DNA of 64,000 nt, from the NCBI GenBank assembly GCA_004352715.1, contig SCFE01000081.1, positions 587,096 through 651,095 of the forward strand, written 5' to 3'. The notes beneath the pieces were generated by a model. The model was not told where the DNA came from, searched no databases, and was given only the letters and a program-made list of their open reading frames with translations. This stretch comes from Hofstenia miamia (taxonomy: Eukaryota; Xenacoelomorpha; Acoela). This document shows positions 11,909 to 23,133 of this stretch, piece by piece (position 1 is the stretch's first letter; each line of letters starts with the position of its first letter). Position numbers and translations under genes: made by a program.

Positions 11909-12610
11909 GAATAATAATAATAATAATAAAAAACGCTTTATTTCCTGTACAAATACAAATTTGTAATTGTAAAACGGAAAGGGGAAATGGCTGACAATAA
12001 GACAAGAGTTTAAAGAAAGTTTAGATTGTCAATCAGGAGGGCATCATTAAGTAATGTAGATGCCATTGGGATGAACGAATTTCGATATAATTTAGTTCTG
12101 CAATGTATCAAATTGTAGGTAGATCGAGTGGCACTACTTCTAGAAATAGAACACTTTAAATCACTATGCAATGGTTGTGAGCAATCATTTTTAATTAGCC
12201 GCATTGTTTTCATAATTTGAATTTGATATGTTCTGTTTATAATATCATAAAGCATGTACTTGTCCAGACATGATATTCTAGCAAACATTCTGTATGGGTT
12301 TTTGTAACTGTTTTTTCTGTTGTTTATTTAAAAGAGGCACCCAAACTTCCGCAGCATATAAATAATGACATAGTATATATTGTTTGAATATGTATAATTT
12401 CATTTTTTTCCCAAGATGTTTAAATTGTGAAACATAAACGACTTCTTCATTATTAATATTTAGTGGTTGTTCATTCATTAATGATAAGTTATGTCGTTTG
12501 CGAATATTCATAAAATTCATTTCAAAAGTTTTCGACGCATTGATATATAAGTTTTTGAGTGCTGAAGTAGTTACTATGTCATTAAGAATTAAGTAGTTAG
12601 CCAATGAACA
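11909..12610 (-). pseudogene. LINE 3' fragment (RT C-terminal part and TTA tail)
   Basis: Minus frames give the end of a LINE ORF2. NLYINASKTFEMNF and VSQFKHLGKK (the usual KxLG region) come first, then YAAEVWVPLLNKQQKKQL. In the next frame come MFARISCLDKY and a C-terminus with YRNSFIPMASTLLND, the typical FxxxA..WN-type ending. One frameshift joins the two frames near 12280. AATAAAGCG and a (TTA)n tail at 11911-11931 (minus sense) follow. The 5' side is truncated near 12610. Confidence 0.75.
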
Positions 12611-13734
12611 ATCAAATTAGCAAACTAAATTTGGTAATTTCTTTGATACACTTTCAAGAAGCAAAAAGCTCATTTTTCGAGATGCCAGATACCTGAAAAT
12701 GAAAATTGAAAATTATGGTGTGCTATAAGCATAAGCTACTGTCGAATTTATTTGTTTTTTGTGCAGCATTGCAGCGAGGTGTAATAGATTAAAGGTAAAC
12801 TGATGTTAAATTTGATCTTAAAACAATTACTTATTTGAGGAAATATTTAATTAGTGAGGATATTTTGTAAATATTTTCCGTAGAGACAATTCATACAAAA
12901 AACTGTAACAATAGAATTATTTAATAATGCTTCCTAATGGGAGATACTAATTGCCACACTATAACCTTCAATTTTCAAGACGATATTTTAAGCAACACTT
13001 GCTTCCGTCAACACCAAAGAAATTTAAAAATTGAATATAATAAACTGAAAATTGCTTACATCCTTCATATACAAATTTAAATGAAATTTGAAAATTGAAA
13101 GATTTTGTAAATAGCGGAAAAGTATCACGGAAATTGCAGCTTTAACTGTCACCGACTTTCATTTTTACATACATTATTTTGGGCAAATTTAGCAATAGCA
13201 TAGACGGCTAATCGATTTGCCACCACCCCACAGTATGCTATGCTACATTGTCTCCATTCACCAAACTTTTAAACAAATGAAACTAAGGTTGACCCTTGTT
13301 CGAATACCTCTGATATCAATGCTATTTAACCAATTTTACTCTTTTGTTTTTAAAATGAAATTCTACTTTTTGGTAACCTGTCTTAAAATCATATTAAAGG
13401 AACACTACTATTAAATTACAGACAAACAAACATCAAACTTGTATTCAAATTAATCGATGTCCGTGTTGGCTGTCTCCTTAATTTTATCTTCCTACATTTC
13501 GCTAATTAATTACAAAATTTTCAAAAAAATACCATCGTTTGGTCAGATGCCTTCTCAGCTAGAGCAAAAAATGTTACCGTCCTACATTAGATGACTTACA
13601 TATGCAAAATTTCAATTACCTAGTATGAAAAGTTTTAATAGTATTAATTATCTGTAAATTGGCATGAAATTATAAAACTTCAGATGATTCTTAAGTTAAA
13701 AGGCTATGAAATGCAAATAGATATTATATATATA
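12611..13734. other. No recognisable gene
   Basis: AT-rich. The short open frame at 13217-13414 (+) has no motif and is not called. Confidence 0.35.
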
Positions 13735-14480
13735 TGTTGTGGCATAATTGCATCATTCATCTATTTTAATTTCGACATTGGTAATATGAACTCTGTAAAT
13801 TTATAATTAGATGAATTTAATTCTTTTGTAAATTGTGCGATTTTATGTTAATTATTTCCGTTAATTATTACGCAGTATTTTTGTTTAAAAGGTTATTGTA
13901 CAGAACCTGTTCTGTTTACTTATGTTAGCAACAGTGTACTATTTTTATATTTGATTTCCCCTACCAGTTTTGTTCGTATAAATATGTGCGATTTATAAAT
14001 TTTTGTTGTTGGCAGTTATTCTCAGTAAATTCGGTTTTTATTTTATTATCTTGACTTTATATTTTATTAAAATGATGCGTTTCTCAATTCGTTTACGTAG
14101 TTAAAGGGTACCCAGACGGGGGACAGCTTGGCTGGCATGATCCCTTCAACTTAGGTTAGGTACACGGTTATGGACTTTGTTGTACTGCATTTCATTCGTA
14201 AATAAAATTAACTTTTAATGCTTTCACCGAAGTTGCACGAGATGAGAGTTGCACTGTGTTTAGGTTTTTTAACTTAGCACGTAGATTTCACTCACTGCAC
14301 CCAAGAATTAGGGTTTCTTTATTCTTTATCTTAAATAGGGCTCTAGTCTTATACGACTGCTTCGTAAGGTGTGGCCACTCTTCTCTAACACGATCTCCTG
14401 TTTACTTTTATTAGGATAGGGTAATAACAGGAGGAATTAGTTATTAATTTGTAGCACCGGTAAATCCATGCTTCGACTCG
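13735..14480. other. Possible degraded LTR-like sequence
   Basis: Starts TGTTGTGGCA, contains a TATAAATA box near 13980 and an initiator-like CAGTTATTCTCAGT near 14015. It then becomes distinctly richer in GC (14100-14450) with AATAAA motifs. This resembles a solo LTR, but I see neither a matching end, a primer-binding site nor a second copy. Confidence 0.15.
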
Positions 14481-14534
14481 AAACCCTCAATAGATAGATT
14501 AATAGGATTGCTCACTGATTTCATACCGATGCCA

Positions 14535-14617
14535 ATATATATATGTATATATAAAATAAATAAATAAATAAATAAATATAATATATATATATATATATAT
14601 GATATGATATGATATAA
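14535..14617. repeat. Compound (TA)n/(AAAT)n microsatellite
   Basis: TA repeats, about six AAAT units (about 14553-14577), TA repeats again and three GATAT units. Confidence 0.95.
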
Positions 14618-15129
14618 CTTTAATCAATAATTTCTTCTAAATATATTGAAATAAACAAATTAAACATGGTAAATAACAGTTGCTTTACTTTAACTAAGTA
14701 AAAATCTTCATATAACATCATTAAACATTTGAATTAAATGATATAAAATGAATTGCCTGCGTAATATTTGGTTTTACTCCAAAGTGAATAATTAGATGGT
14801 CTTTCTCGCAAATTTGAAATATATAAAATGACTTGCATGTGTTTCTATGGCAAATCAAATCTTTGAAGATTTGATAGAGGTGGTATGGTAACTTGTGGTT
14901 CAGTCTATAAGGACACATGACATCTCGGCTAAAATAATTGTTGCTAAAATATTCACATATTAATTGTTTTGAACAAATTTCTTAATAGAATGAATACCAA
15001 TATACTTGGGGCGATGAGAAAGTCTTGATAATTGTAGACACAAATATTTTGACAAAAAACAAGTATGTCATTATATAGCATGATTGTTGCGCACCCATTA
15101 TGTCTTAGGCATGCTTACGCATCATCTCT
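14618..15129. other. No recognisable gene
   Basis: A 65-codon minus frame at 14721-14918 is open, but I recognise no motif in it. Confidence 0.3.
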
Positions 15130-16005
15130 ATCTGCATTAGAACCCAGTCTGTTTCCTTCAACCATAACGAAATAATTATCTCTAGTGGAATACCACAAGG
15201 TAGCTGCTTGTGGCCTCTCATCTTTCTCATCATTATTAATGATCTTCCCTCAATAGGGCTTTATAGTTATGTTTATCTTTTTGCCGACGACTTAAACATT
15301 CTTTCGAGTGATACTAAGACAGTACAGCATTATGCAAGAATATTAAATAATTGGTGTCTTAAATGTCCTTTAATAAAAACAAAATGCAGTTAATCACTTT
15401 CGGCAAAAGGGAAGCATTTGAAGATGAATTACAAAGTATAGAATTGAATATGACTCAAAATTCATCAGTAAGAGATCTTGGAATTCACATCTGTGGTAAT
15501 CTTACTTGGCATAACCACATCTCTAACATCATTAGACGTTTTATAAAATAAAGAACCATATCACATTTTATCTAGCACGAAAAGACAGTTGTACTAAATA
15601 GATTTCTAGGGGGATCAGGATTATATATCACTACTAAAAACTGAAAATTCTGCCAATCACACTGCAACTGCAATTAAATGATATCCTCCTGTTAATTAAA
15701 ATTAACCAAGGAAAATATAGTATAAACATAGACATATACATACAAAGAAACAATAAAAGAGATCTGAGAACAAAGACAAAGAGTTTTTTCAATATTTTAA
15801 GAATTAAGAAGACTAAAACTAATAATGAATTTTTCAGAAGACCCACACAGCTTTTTAATCGTTTGGAAAGTAAGTATGCATGTGACTTATTGCTACTGAC
15901 GAAAAAGAATATTTTTAAGCTATTTTGGGCATTTTTTGAGACTGAATTTGACATTCAACGCTGTAAATACATTCAGTGACATCCCATTTACAGTTTAATA
16001 AAGTC

Positions 16006-16054
<49 letters not shown>

Positions 16055-16055
16055 G
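15130..16055 (+). pseudogene. LINE family C, copy 1, with (TTA)n tail
   Basis: Begins in the RT palm: GIPQGSCLWPLIFLIIINDL near 15190-15250, then LFADDLNIL (catalytic F-ADD) near 15280. One base of frame shift near 15365 moves the reading to SFNKNKMQLITFGK and DLGIHICGNLTWHNHISN. It then runs into KILPITLQL-type C-terminal sequence and FFRRPTQLFNRL. AATAAAGTC and a long (TTA)n tail at about 16008-16055 close it. Relative to copy 3 there is a deletion just after CGAAAAGACAGTTGTAC near 15595. The 5' part of the element is missing. Confidence 0.85.
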
Positions 16056-16101
16056 TCTATATATATATAGTATATATATATTTATATATATATATATATA
16101 T
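16056..16101. repeat. (TA)n microsatellite
   Basis: Interrupted TA tract between the (TTA)n tail of the plus-strand LINE and a minus-strand LINE start. Confidence 0.9.
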
Positions 16102-16105
16102 GAAG

Positions 16106-16357
16106 TTATCTGAATTTGAGTTCAATTTCTGTTTTATTTAGGATAGGGCCTGGATTTGTTTGTATGTCACTGGAAAGGATTAATTGTAAAAAAAGCCTAT
16201 TAAGTTGCTTATAAATCAAAGTACTGAATTTGGTAGTACACATGTAGTAATTGAGATGTGAGTGCTTTCTGCTTGAGTTTGGATGTAAACATGTATATAA
16301 TATATAGTTACATTTTGGAAAGCAAAATATATAACTAAATAATACATAAGAAGACAT
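16106..16357 (-). pseudogene. LINE ORF start with 2A-like peptide
   Basis: An 83-codon minus frame from ATG to TAA. It contains LILSSDIQTNPGP about 15 codons before its end. This matches the core of 2A ribosome-skipping peptides (D-V/I-E-x-N-P-G-P, skip between G and P) except that Gln replaces the Glu. 2A peptides near the start of an ORF are known from CR1/Rex1-type LINEs of several marine invertebrates. The frame ends 13 codons after NPGP at the (TA)n tract, so the rest of the element is lost. Its orientation is opposite to the RT fragments on either side. Membership in a LINE is inferred from the motif and context. Confidence 0.6.
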
Positions 16358-16522
16358 CGACGCAAAAAGGAGATTGTGACTTTTGCATAAGAAACATGAG
16401 GAGTATGGAATGATGATAAAGTGATTTGGCGAGGACTGAAGTAGTTCTTTAAGATATGAGTCCTTTAATTGAGTCCATTACCAGATAGATGTATCCCATC
16501 ACGTGTTAGGAGACTACATTTN

Positions 16523-16906
16523 TCTTTTTGCCGATGACTTAAAAATTCTTTCGAGTGATACTAAGACAGTACAGCATTATGCAAGAATATTAAATAATTG
16601 GTGTCTTAAATGTCCTTTAATAAAAACAAAATGCAGTTAATCACTTTCGGCAAAAGGGAAGCATTTGAAGATGAATTACAAAGTATAGAATTGAATATGA
16701 CTCAAAATTCATCAGTAAGAGATCTTGGAATTCACATCTGTGGTAATCTTACTTGGCATAACCACATCTCTAACATCATTAGACGTTTTATAAAATAAAG
16801 AACCATATCACATTTTATCTAGCACGAAAAGACAGTTGTACCTCTCTATTATCACGAAAAGACAGTTGTACCTCTCTATTATCACGAAAAGACAGTTGTA
16901 CCTCTC
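16523..16906 (+). pseudogene. LINE family C, copy 2 (between single-N joins)
   Basis: Bounded by single N characters at 16522 and 16907. It starts within the ADD box (LFADDLKIL) and repeats copy 1 with only a few differences near its start, including the same frame shift. It ends in three 30-bp repeats (see 16823-16906). Confidence 0.8.
16823..16906. repeat. 30-bp tandem repeat, nearly three units
   Basis: Unit CACGAAAAGACAGTTGTACC plus CTCTATTAT, repeated from 16823 and cut by the N at 16907. In frame it gives a ten-residue repeat (LYLSIITKRQ) inside the LINE C-terminal region. Confidence 0.85.
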
Positions 16907-16907
16907 N

Positions 16908-17896
16908 TCTCTAGTGGAATACCACAAGGTAGCTGCTTGTGGCCTCTCATCTTTCTCATCATTATTAATGATCTTCCCTCAATAGGGCTTTATAGTTATG
17001 TTTATCTTTTTGCCGACGACTTAAACATTCTTTCGAGTGATACTAAGACAGTACAGCATTATGCAAGAATATTAAATAATTGGTGTCTTAAATGTCCTTT
17101 AATAAAAACAAAATGCAGTTAATCACTTTCGGCAAAAGGGAAGCATTTGAAGATGAATTACAAAGTATAGAATTGAATATGACTCAAAATTCATCAGTAA
17201 GAGATCTTGGAATTCACATCTGTGGTAATCTTACTTGGCATAACCACATCTCTAACATCATTAGACGTTTTATAAAATAAAGAACCATATCACATTTTAT
17301 CTAGCACGAAAAGACAGTTGTACCTCTCTATTATCACGAAAAGACAGTTGTACCTCTCTATTATCACGAAAAGACAGTTGTACCTCTCTATTATCCGGTC
17401 AAAATTACTTTATGTCTGGCACTGCAATTTTTCTAACGAACGTAGATTGGAAAGAGTCCAAAACATTTGCACTAAATGGATTTCTAGGTGGGTGCAGAAT
17501 TATATTTCATGACTAAAAACTTTGAAAATTCTGCCAATCACACTGCAACTAAATGATATGGCCCTATTAATTGACATTATCCAAGGAAAATATAATATAA
17601 ACATAGACAAATACATACAAAGGAACAATAAAAGAGATCTGAGAACAAAGACAAAGGGTTTTTTCAATATTTTAAATGTTAAGAAGACCAAAACTAATAA
17701 TGAATTTTTCAGAAGATCCACACAGCTTCTTAATCGTTTGAAAAGTAAGTATGCATGTGACTTATTGCTACGGTCGAAAGAGAATATTTTAAAGATATTT
17801 TGAGCATTTTTGAGACTGAATTTGACATTCAACTCTGTAAATACATTCAGTGACATCCCATTTACAGTTTAATAAAGTCTTTTATTATTATTATTA
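16908..17896 (+). pseudogene. LINE family C, copy 3, with short (TTA)n tail
   Basis: Follows the N at 16907. It carries the same GIPQGSCLWPL and LFADDLNIL boxes and the same frame shift as copy 1, with no base difference that I noticed over the first 400 bp. It keeps the part deleted from copy 1: three 30-bp repeats (17303-17394), then RSKLLYVWHCNF and RLERVQNICTKWISRW. The C-terminal frame 17522-17803 includes FFRRSTQLLNRLKSKYACD. AATAAAGTC and about five TTA units end it at 17896. Confidence 0.85.
17303..17394. repeat. 30-bp tandem repeat, three units
   Basis: Same unit as at 16823-16906. It gives a tandem ten-residue repeat in the LINE frame. Copy 1 (about 15575-15595) has only part of one unit. 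Confidence 0.9.
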
Positions 17897-18699
17897 CAAA
17901 GTTTTATTGGTGTAGACTGCAGAATCACTGCAACGATACCTTTACTGATAATTTTTCCATTATAATTCAGTTAACAGTTTCTGTAGAAAGGCAAGTACTA
18001 CAAAAAATTTGTTTTAGAAACATTGGGGCCAGTTCAGCATTTGCAAGCAATGTTGATATTCTTTGTCAATCAAACTAATGAGATGTATTAAAAAAAGACG
18101 TCTGCACTTCTCTGAATGATTTTACTCAGCAATAAATCTTAGCATGGTCCAGTGCATTACTGATATAATTGTCCTTTATTTTCTTAATGATCAGCAATTC
18201 TGAAATACCACACTGTGTTAAATTTAGACGTTATGTCCATTCATTGCGCTGTAATATACTATAAAAGCAATAAGGCTCTTAGAGACGCCAATTTATATCG
18301 ATTTAAACAAATCTTTTCATTGACTACCGCATATTTGTCTAAGGTACTAGCAAGCAAAAATTATTTACAACACCAATAAATGCAAAATATAGTATTCAAA
18401 TTCTCAAAACTTTCTGGTCACCCCAAATATAGTTACTAATATATTTATTAAAAACGATTTGAATGCCTTAATTTTCGAAAACTGTATATTTCAAGAGTAG
18501 ATAATGTAATTTAATATTGCTGATAATTAATGTTATAGAATCAGAATTGTTCTTAGAAATTATTTATTGTAGGAGTTGAAGCATAACACTTTGTTGCATA
18601 TTTAATTTGTCAGTTTCCCAATATAGTTATAAACAACTTAACCAAATAATTGATGGCATACTAAGAAATAGCCTACCTAATACTATACTTCAGTTTAAC
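17897..18699. other. Intron or intergenic sequence
   Basis: No supportable feature. It ends at the donor of the Ig exon on the minus strand. Confidence 0.35.
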
Positions 18700-18831
18700 C
18701 TGAAGTCGAATTTTTGGTATTTTGACAACGCGTAATCTGTTCGTTACTAGATAAGAGTCTGAAGTGAGTCCTTCTTCATTCTTCAGAATAACGTCGCACT
18801 CATAATCATCTGAGTCAGCAGCAGAAATTTT
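18700..18831 (-). CDS. Ig-domain exon, second half (F and G strands)
   Basis: Exon of 132 nt (44 codons, phase 0 at both ends). The acceptor CCATAG ends at 18832 and the donor CAG|GTTAAA lies at 18700/18699. It opens KISAADSDDYECDV, the ADxxxYxC signature of an Ig F strand, then LKNEEG and a G strand ending NRLRVVKIPKIRLQ. It lacks the first half of the domain. That half is on the phase-0-ending exon at 28396-28174, and joining them places Cys, Trp and D..Y.C in normal Ig order. The exon is too short for a simple ORF search and has no Met. Confidence 0.75.
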
Positions 18832-19089
18832 CTATGGATTTAGATTTAACACTATTAATTCAAAGTTTCTTCATATTCAAATAATAGTATAAAAACACAC
18901 AGTGAAAATGTTCAATTTGGAACACAGTGAATTCAAAAAAAAATTATTAACAAAAACGAGATCTATGACATTTAAAGTTACTTGAGTGGCTTAAAGGCAA
19001 TTCCAATTAGAGCAAAGTCCGAATCTCATCATCAGCACTTTCCCACAGTTTGGTGCTGCTCCGCATCGAGCAGTGGAGCATTCTAATAG

Positions 19090-20210
19090 ATCTTGGTATC
19101 AGGATTACATCCTCAGGATCGGATGAAACACCCAGCAAGTTATATAAATACTGTGCTCATGTATTCGCTAACCCGTTGACAAACATTCTGAACAGATTTA
19201 TAATTCAATGCAAACTCCTAAATTGTGGAAATATTCTAAACTTGTTCCAATCCCAAAAGGAATGACATCAAGTACAAACAATCTAAATTTTGTGCTAAAA
19301 TCAAATAAGGACAATTTATTCAGTTTTGTGGATACCATGCAATACACATACAAGCCCAAAAAGTTCTCCTGCCATTCTTTTTCTCATAATACTAGATTAT
19401 ACCAGCAAGAACTGAACATAGACAAAGGAAACAATGTCTTAGTACAATCATTTGATTTTCGGAAAGAATTCGATAATGTAAATCATCGTGCATTACTGGA
19501 AAAACTGTTATCTTATGTAATAGCTAAAGAAATATTAGCTTGGATTGCAGGTTATCTTGAAAATCGATTACTAACATTAAAAATTGGCAAATTTAGAGGC
19601 AATAATTTCCAAACATTGCGTGGAATTCCCCAAGGCTCGCTTATTGTACCAATACCTTTCACGTTATTTATGGCCGATCTAAATCTTGTTGCATCAATAA
19701 CAATTAAATATGCTGACAATGTAACAGTCATAACTCTTATTTCAAGCACTGAAAATATTGCCTATTTGCCAAACAAACATTTGTAAAGAATGGTGTGATG
19801 CAAATCTACTGGAAATTTATTGTAATCAATCATGTCAAATGATGATAGGGAATTCTATGCCTACTTTTATAGGAGACTTGAAAACAACGAATGACATTAA
19901 GATATTGGGACTCAGAATTAGTAATGATCTGACCTGGAATAAACATATTGAAGAAATTATCAAGAAAGCATCATCTCGTTTATTTGCAATCAGACAACTA
20001 AAAAATATAATTGGTGAAGAACACCTCCGGCGACTTTATACCTCAGTAATTTGCTCACTCTTGTCTTATTAATGTTTCGTTCCGATGCCCAATTATCTAA
20101 ATACGAAAATCCAAGGTATATTTAATAGAGCTGAAAGAATATGCAATGAACACATTTCTAAATCACAAATTCATGCTATATTCATGTACATTTGTAAATA
20201 AACATTATTA
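19090..20210 (+). pseudogene. LINE RT relic, family D
   Basis: Plus frames show KLYKYCAHVFANPLTNILN near 19135, LWKYSKLVPIPKG near 19220, VLVQSFDFRKEFDNVNH (first catalytic region) near 19435 and RGIPQGSLIVPIPFTLF near 19620. KYADNVTV follows near 19705, where ADN replaces ADD. After a frame shift at about 19760 come WCDANLLEI, KILGLRISNDLTWNKHIEE and IGEEHLRRLYTSVICSLLSY. Sequence to about 20165 (FNRAERICNEHISKS) is the start of the C-terminal region. The catalytic D-to-N change and frameshifts mark it as dead. Confidence 0.85.
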
Positions 20211-20214
20211 TTGT

Positions 20215-21140
20215 TACAAAGCATGATAACCTAGTCAAGCGTATAACTGGTAAATGAAAAATTGGTGTAAAACAAAATTAATATTGTACAAATGCAAACG
20301 AAATAAAGCTTTTTAGTTGATAGTTGTGAAGTTGAGATAAAATGTACACAATTGAATTTTTTGCTGCATAAAAATAGATCTCTGAGATAAACAGGCTTAA
20401 TTTCTGCTTTATTTCCCGGGATAATGTGCATCACGCCATGAAATCACACTAATGATTTAGTGTGTCTTACCAAAATTGCATTCAAAAGCACAAGCAATAA
20501 AACCCGGGAATAGTTTATCTAAAAATATGGCACAAGAATAATACTGTTCAATTCCTCTTCTGATTTGAATATATTCAAAAGTCTCAGGAAGTGATTAAAA
20601 GCTAAATACGCTCATGAAAAAAGTAGGCCAATACTCTAAAACGTATTTTTTCAATATTTCAGATTATTATATTTTTAAAGTTGTTTCGTTCAATGCATGC
20701 CAAATTAGAGATGCTTTAAGCAATCGGAAAAAAGTTGTTTAATATATTAATAATCATTGTTCATGTAAGTACACTTTTTTTAAAATTGAGCTTTTGTTTT
20801 TGCATTTTACTTAATTAGTAGTGTTACTTTGGTTGTAAAAGAAATTCAATGTTAAGCAAATCATTATCTTCCAACAAGGTGAGTTTGATTATAGTTCGAA
20901 ATGAAAATTAACCAAAATTGCATTAATTTCAGGCTTTAGATAAATCAAGAACAGATTAAATTTATTCCTTACTTTGAATTTCCACTCTATCCAATAATAA
21001 ACGAGATGCACGTCAGCAATTGATACTTATCTCGAATTGATTCAATATAATAATTCTAAATCTCTATCATCTATCAGTTAAATATGATTGCATTATTCTA
21101 TAGAAACTTCTCCCAATATCAAACTGATTTTGCATAAACT
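20215..21140. other. No recognisable gene
   Basis: AT-rich. The minus frame at 20231-20434 has no motif. On the model proposed here this is intron between the two Ig-domain exons. Confidence 0.35.
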
Positions 21141-21199
21141 GGAAGACGACAAGTATTGATAATTTATATTGCCGCGTTGAAAAATTTAACTCTCGTCAA

Positions 21200-21370
21200 A
21201 TTAATGTAATCCGTTGCTATAATTGTCAGTCATTTGGAAATATATCAAAATTTTTGTAAAAATCAAAAGAAATGTTCAAACAAGGAAAATCAATCTAAAT
21301 GTCAAAACTGTGGAAAAGAACATTCTGCAAACTCCAAAAATTGTTTAGTATATCTAAAGTAAGTTGAAAA
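21200..21370 (+). pseudogene. Gag-like zinc knuckles of LINE E
   Basis: CYNCQSFGNISKF, then after a one-base insertion in a T-run CKNQKKC, then CQNCGKEHSANSKNC. The first knuckle has Asn where His is usual. Two knuckles upstream of the endonuclease fit the nucleic-acid-binding ORF1 of non-LTR elements. Confidence 0.65.
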
Positions 21371-21828
21371 AATTTGTCAAATGAAGAACATTCCCGTGCC
21401 AATTGAAGTACAACAAAAAATACAATAATGAACGTCAATTAATTATCAGTTAAATCAAGTTTAGCTCTAAATTATTACATTTGTGATACAGCACCAGATA
21501 TTGTTGTTTTGAATCAAACTATAAAATATGTGAATAGTTCTGATTTTCTGGATTATACAATATACAATTCTGTTTCAAATGATGGATGTGCATTATTAAT
21601 CAAATCAAATTTCTCTTCTTATCATTAAAAAGAAATGAAGGTTTCTGGTATTGACTGTGTAGTTAGTATGATTACCATAAACAATAATGCATATTTGTTC
21701 TGTTCAATATACATTCCTCCTAATGATAAAGTAAGAGTTGAATTGTTACTAAATCAAATTACTACAAGAAAAAGAAAAGTTAGGTATTGGTATGCTAGTC
21801 TTTGGAGATTTTAACGCACGGCATCCTA

Positions 21829-23131
21829 CAGCCTTGATCAGAAATGTTAAACAATCACGCCATTTTCATGCGTTGAGTTCAATGATCATTTTGACAACTG
21901 TAATTAGATACTTGTCAAAAACAAAGCACAAAATTTGAAAAAAGATGTTATTGCCTTTGCTCTAACTGAAGTTTAAGTCAATATTTCTGATATTTGTGAA
22001 AGTATGCCTGGAAAAACGCACAGCTCGCAAGTGCGAAATTTGGTCATCTCGAAATTTCTCGAAAAAATACCAAATATGAAAATTCCGAAACAGTTACAAA
22101 TGTCAAGAAATACAGTACACTGGATTATATCTGTATACAAAAACGATGGTAGAATAGAGCGAAAATTACCTCCTGGCAGGCCCTCAAAGTCAACAGAAAA
22201 ATCGCAAGAAAAAACACTAAGAAGGCTTTCAACTAATTGCCCAAAACTCACAAGTAAATACCTAAAACGAGACTGGGCTGACGGGCACAAATACAGCGAT
22301 TCCAACATTCGTCAGATACTATGAAAATATGGAATTTTCGGGCGTAGGGGCTCTAGAAAACCGACTCTGACAAAATTACAGATTGCAGCAAGATTGAAAT
22401 TTTGTAAGAGCCTAAATAACAACACTATTGCTGACTGGCAAAAGATCATATTCAGTGATGAATGTGGTGTACAGCTCAAAAACGGTCGTATCCACTTTGT
22501 TCGACGTCCAAAAGGCGCAAATTCCGCGACAACCGCAAATACCTGTGCCAGAGGGAACCCTCAAAGTAAAAATCCATTATGGTTTTTGGAGCAATTTGGC
22601 ATAATGGTCTCAGAACACTTGAAAGAATTGATGTAACAATAAATGGTATGAAATATATTGATGTTTTGCGACAAAAAGTATTGCCTCTAATGCAGGATTA
22701 TCAAATCCTGCAACAAGACAACTTGTCATACTTCTTCTGAAGTAAAAGAGTTCATGGAACTTGAGGGGATAGCTCTTCTTCCAAATTGGCCAGCAAGGTC
22801 CCCTGACCTGAATATTATAGAGAATTTATGGGAGGTCTTGAAACAAAGCATTGGAGAACACCAGATTCAAAATTTAGAAGAATTGTGGCAAGTTATTGAT
22901 TCAGAATATTCAAAATTTCAGATGATTGTGTATCCACTTTGTTCAATTCATTGCCTAACCGAGTTAAAAACGTTATCAAGAACCATGGTTACCCAACTAA
23001 ATACTAAAGATTCTCTTCTAACTGGTTTGTTGACTTATAACGCTGTAATGTCCACAGTTTGTTTGTAATGTACCGAAAATTTTAACTACTATGCGGTTTT
23101 GTAGAGTGGTGAACATTTATGATCAAGGCTG
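21829..23131 (+). mobile_element. Tc1-like transposon
   Basis: It has inverted termini, CAGCCTTGATCAGAAATGTT at the left and CAGCCTTGATCATAAATGTT at the right on the complementary strand (19 of 20), and TA on both sides (21827-21828, 23132-23133). It sits exactly inside the LINE E endonuclease. Reading across one TA restores HP-S-WGDH, the normal continuation of the endonuclease motif. Length of about 1.3 kb is as expected for Tc1. Confidence 0.9.
22004..23068 (+). pseudogene. Tc1-like transposase, frameshifted
   Basis: The N-terminal part (22004-22324) has two helix-turn-helix-like regions separated by LPPGRPSKS, the basic GRPR-like linker of Tc1 proteins. A stop at 22321 and frame changes follow. 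IIFSDE (22447-22464) has the first catalytic Asp, LQQDN near 22705 the second, and WPARSPDLNIIENLW near 22785 the catalytic Glu. About two bases appear lost after LQQDN, so the exact DD34E spacing cannot be counted. The C-terminal frame ends at 23068. It is inactive. Confidence 0.85.
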
Positions 23132-23133
23132 TA

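Noticed and set aside
13217-13414. 65-codon plus frame
   Set aside because: No motif, random AT-rich composition, no splice context.
15634-15954. Hydrophobic minus frames here and at 17500-17856
   Set aside because: Antisense of the LINE C C-terminus (FFRRSTQLLNRL on the plus strand).
21973-22308. 111-codon minus frame
   Set aside because: Shadow of the Tc1 transposase N-terminus on the plus strand.
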